A DNA stretch of 64,000 nucleotides, taken from contig JAMOUJ010000005.1 of the NCBI GenBank assembly GCA_027068075.1, positions 650,162 to 714,161 of the forward strand, given 5' to 3'. The notes under the pieces are model-generated. The model saw nothing but the letters and a program-made list of their open reading frames with translations. It made no database searches and was not told the origin of the DNA. The translations under genes and the position numbers were made by a program. The DNA comes from Candidatus Aminicenantota bacterium (lineage in GTDB: Bacteria > Acidobacteriota > Aminicenantia > S016-38). Positions 62,608 to 64,000 of this stretch are shown piece by piece (within the stretch, counting starts at the first letter, position 1; every line of letters begins with the position of its first letter).

Positions 62608-63392
62608 ATTAAAGTGGATTGATATTCTACAAAGGGGACGAAGTTAACCACCCACTTCCTCCCGGAGGAAATTTTACCATAAAAAGACCTGGCTTCGGAT
62701 ACTTCAGCGAAGGTTTTGAAAAAACATGACCCGCTCCCGCTCAATTCCATTCCCCATTCCCGAAACTTGTGGAGTTCAGGGTGGAGGGAGAGCAGGGCTG
62801 GGAGAAGGTGGTTGGAGTAGGGGGTAAAGTCAAAGCCTTTTTCTCTCAATTTGTCGTATTCTTCGTAAATTTTCGCAGTGGAAACTTCCAGGCCGGGGTC
62901 CACCACCACCGCTACCCCGGGAAGGTCCTTCAAGGGCTGGAGTTTTTCTCCTATGCCCTCCACCTTTACCCTACCCCCCAGGAGAAAAAAGGGAACATCG
63001 GCCCCCAGTTCCACCGCCATGGAAAGGAGGACTTCCATGGTCAGGTCCGGGGCGAAGAGTTTTCCGAGGGCAAGAAGCGTGGCCGCCGCGTCTGAACTTC
63101 CACCTCCCAGGCCCCTCCCCGGGGGAATCCTCTTGTGGAGGTGGATCTTCACCGGTTCCGCCCCGATTTTTTCCCTGAAGAGGCGGAAGGCCCTGGCCAC
63201 CAGGTTTTCTTCCCCGCAGGGCACCGGTTCTCCGCTACAGGCCAGGATAAACCGGGGGCTCCTTTCAACGGTGAGTTCGTCCCTCAGGTCCACCGTTTGA
63301 AGTTCCGATTCTACGAGGTGGTACCCGTCGCTTCTTTTTCCCCTTATCCGAAGATAAAGGTTTATTTTTGCCGCCGGACTAACCTTGAGCAT
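62598..63392 (-). CDS. ispE: 4-diphosphocytidyl-2-C-methyl-D-erythritol kinase
   Basis: IspE is the fourth step of the MEP isoprenoid pathway. From ATG 63392 the 264-residue protein begins MLKVSPAAKINLYLRI. It has the GHMP kinase loop IPPGRGLGGGSSDAAATL and the final loop MELSGSGSCFF. Fifty upstream in-frame codons exist but lack family sequence and overlap the lipoprotein gene. Its TAG (62600-62598) is inside tRNA-Gln. Confidence 0.94.
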   Translation of the reverse strand: MLKVSPAAKINLYLRIRGKRSDGYHLVESELQTVDLRDELTVERSPRFILACSGEPVPCGEENLVARAFRLFREKIGAEPVKIHLHKRIPPGRGLGGGSSDAAATLLALGKLFAPDLTMEVLLSMAVELGADVPFFLLGGRVKVEGIGEKLQPLKDLPGVAVVVDPGLEVSTAKIYEEYDKLREKGFDFTPYSNHLLPALLSLHPELHKFREWGMELSGSGSCFFKTFAEVSEARSFYGKISSGRKWVVNFVPFVEYQSTLIGE

Positions 63393-63883
63393 ATTCTGAA
63401 GAACCTCACTTTTTTGTAGGGTGGTTTTTCGGGCCTCATCGCCCCTCTCCTTACCTTCATAAGGCGAACCGTCCATTGACGAAAGAGGAAGAGGACGGGC
63501 CATCCCCGGGGGGATTTCCTTATCACCCCCCTCCCCTTCCATATTTCCTCCATTTCCTCCAGGCGAGGAAGGGCGGGGAACCTGTCTTTAACCTTTTCCC
63601 AGGGACCCTCCCACCGTTCCTTCCTCCTGTGGTCGTAAATTTTAACTGTGGAGGACCCCATTATAAAGGAACAGCCTCCGGCCTCCACCCGGAGAAATTC
63701 TCCTGGGAGGAAGTGAAATTTTCCCTTGAAGGTTCCCTGGGGGGAGGAAGCGGAAAACCATCCGGAGAATCCCCGGGGGGTTTGATGGGGAGTGCAGGAG
63801 GAGAGGAAGAGAAGGAGAATTAAAGCCGGAACCCGTAGTCCCGGGGACCTTCGCCTTCCCCCTTTTTTTTCGCCCGCCTCCAT
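63362..63883 (-). CDS. Lipoprotein with LolA/LolB-like pattern in the lolB position
   Basis: The 173-residue protein from ATG 63883 (GGAGG 8 nt upstream) has a basic N-region, helix VPALILLLFLSSC and lipobox LSSC with Cys30. The mature part has strands like those of the LolA fold (KFHFLPGEFLRVEAGG, then GSSTVKIYDHRRKERWEG). In gamma-proteobacteria lolB lies directly before ispE, the same place, so a LolB-like role in lipoprotein insertion is a reasonable guess. It overlaps ispE by 31 bp. Sequence similarity alone is weak. Confidence 0.55.
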   Translation of the reverse strand: MEAGEKKGGRRRSPGLRVPALILLLFLSSCTPHQTPRGFSGWFSASSPQGTFKGKFHFLPGEFLRVEAGGCSFIMGSSTVKIYDHRRKERWEGPWEKVKDRFPALPRLEEMEEIWKGRGVIRKSPRGWPVLFLFRQWTVRLMKVRRGAMRPEKPPYKKVRFFRICSRLVRRQK

Positions 63884-63987
63884 CTCCTGGTCCTCCAGCA
63901 TCCGAAACCCAACCGGGAAGGGAATAGGGCCACCAGCAGAAGGATGACCAGAGCCAGAAGGACCAGAAGAATGTCCCATGGGCTCAT
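63820..63987 (-). CDS. Small single-TM protein with a basic tail (hypothetical)
   Basis: A 55-codon frame begins at ATG 63987 (MSPWDILLVLLALVILLL) and stops at TAA 63822-63820. A helix spans about 5-22, followed by a strongly basic stretch (WRTRRWRRAKKKGEGEG). It overlaps the lipoprotein gene by 64 bp in another frame. No Shine-Dalgarno is seen, and the window ends 13 bp upstream. The helix plus positive tail is what an N-in or N-out anchor would look like, but it may also be a chance frame. Confidence 0.4.
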   Translation of the reverse strand: MSPWDILLVLLALVILLLVALFPSRLGFGCWRTRRWRRAKKKGEGEGPRDYGFRL

Positions 63988-64000
63988 TTAAGAATTCGCA

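Noticed and set aside
61623-62612. 329-residue open frame antisense to prs and the tRNA
   Set aside because: It runs through the tRNA and the prs active-site region with low-complexity content, so it is a shadow frame.
63393-63542. 50-residue N-terminal extension of IspE
   Set aside because: It overlaps the lipoprotein gene and lacks IspE sequence; ATG 63392 gives the standard start.

Overview
The window is a gene-dense, GC-rich bacterial chromosome segment. I see about 64 protein genes, one tRNA, several promoters and one likely small RNA, and no rRNA, insertion sequence, prophage or CRISPR array. The cell is a diderm: it has MlaD/E/F, several lipoprotein or outer-membrane-like products, a MltD-type lytic transglycosylase and a complete mreBCD-mrdA-rodA rod-shape operon. 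Arg codons are mostly AGG/AGA/CGG, Ile ATA is common, coding strands are very purine-rich and proteins are rich in Glu, Lys and Arg. That suggests a thermophile from a poorly cultivated deep lineage. I do not assign a phylum.

Layout. 1-1928 (-): a partial exported M24-like protein and a GNAT-fold protein. 1997-2106: a promoter-to-terminator unit that looks like a C/U-rich sRNA or attenuated leader. 2163-5897 (+): HD hydrolase, LeuC-type dehydratase, guaA, nikR. 5862-10407 (-): a five-gene operon (small protein, TPR/zinc-ribbon membrane protein, PATAN/DUF4388 membrane protein, ribF, wbqC). 10433-15260 (+): mazG, DUF2905, a shortened uvrA, holB-like, truA. 15214-18901 (-): OPT transporter, PqqD-like protein and an orphan helical protein. 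19006-25874 (+): UDP-glucuronate decarboxylase, M20 peptidase, free-standing glutamine amidotransferase, then gcvT-gcvH-gcvPA-gcvPB. 25865-26557 (-): Asp/Glu racemase. 26628-34694 (+): larC, metG, YchF-like protein, tgt, yajC, secD, secF. 34806-43072 (+): FecR-like protein, mreB, mreC, mreD, mrdA, rodA, radical SAM-DUF2344 fusion. 43043-44128 (-): Ldh2-type dehydrogenase. 44213-46191 (+): mgtE, recO. 46153-46647 (-): two-TM HAMP-like protein. 46755-48110 (+): gdhA with its own promoter and terminator. 48180-53954 (+): MglA-like GTPase, LysM transglycosylase, comM, predicted barrel protein. 53957-63987 (-): small ORF, LolB-position lipoprotein, ispE, tRNA-Gln, prs, rplY, pth, rpsF, rpsR, rplI, dnaB, alr, mlaE, mlaF, mlaD.

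Window-scale patterns. Genes inside operons mostly overlap or nearly touch. All six convergent junctions overlap by 10-47 bp, or in one case are 2 bp apart. No gene-free stretch exceeds 300 bp; the longest is 1929-2162. At many operon heads a -10 box (often TGnTAAAAT or TGnTAAATT) sits 6-7 nt before the start codon with no useful Shine-Dalgarno, which predicts leaderless mRNAs. Other genes, such as gdhA and the Ldh2-type gene, have a clear Shine-Dalgarno, so two initiation modes appear to coexist. The ispE stop codon lies inside the tRNA-Gln gene, and prs starts 9 nt after the tRNA CCA end, so tRNA processing should shape expression of both neighbours.
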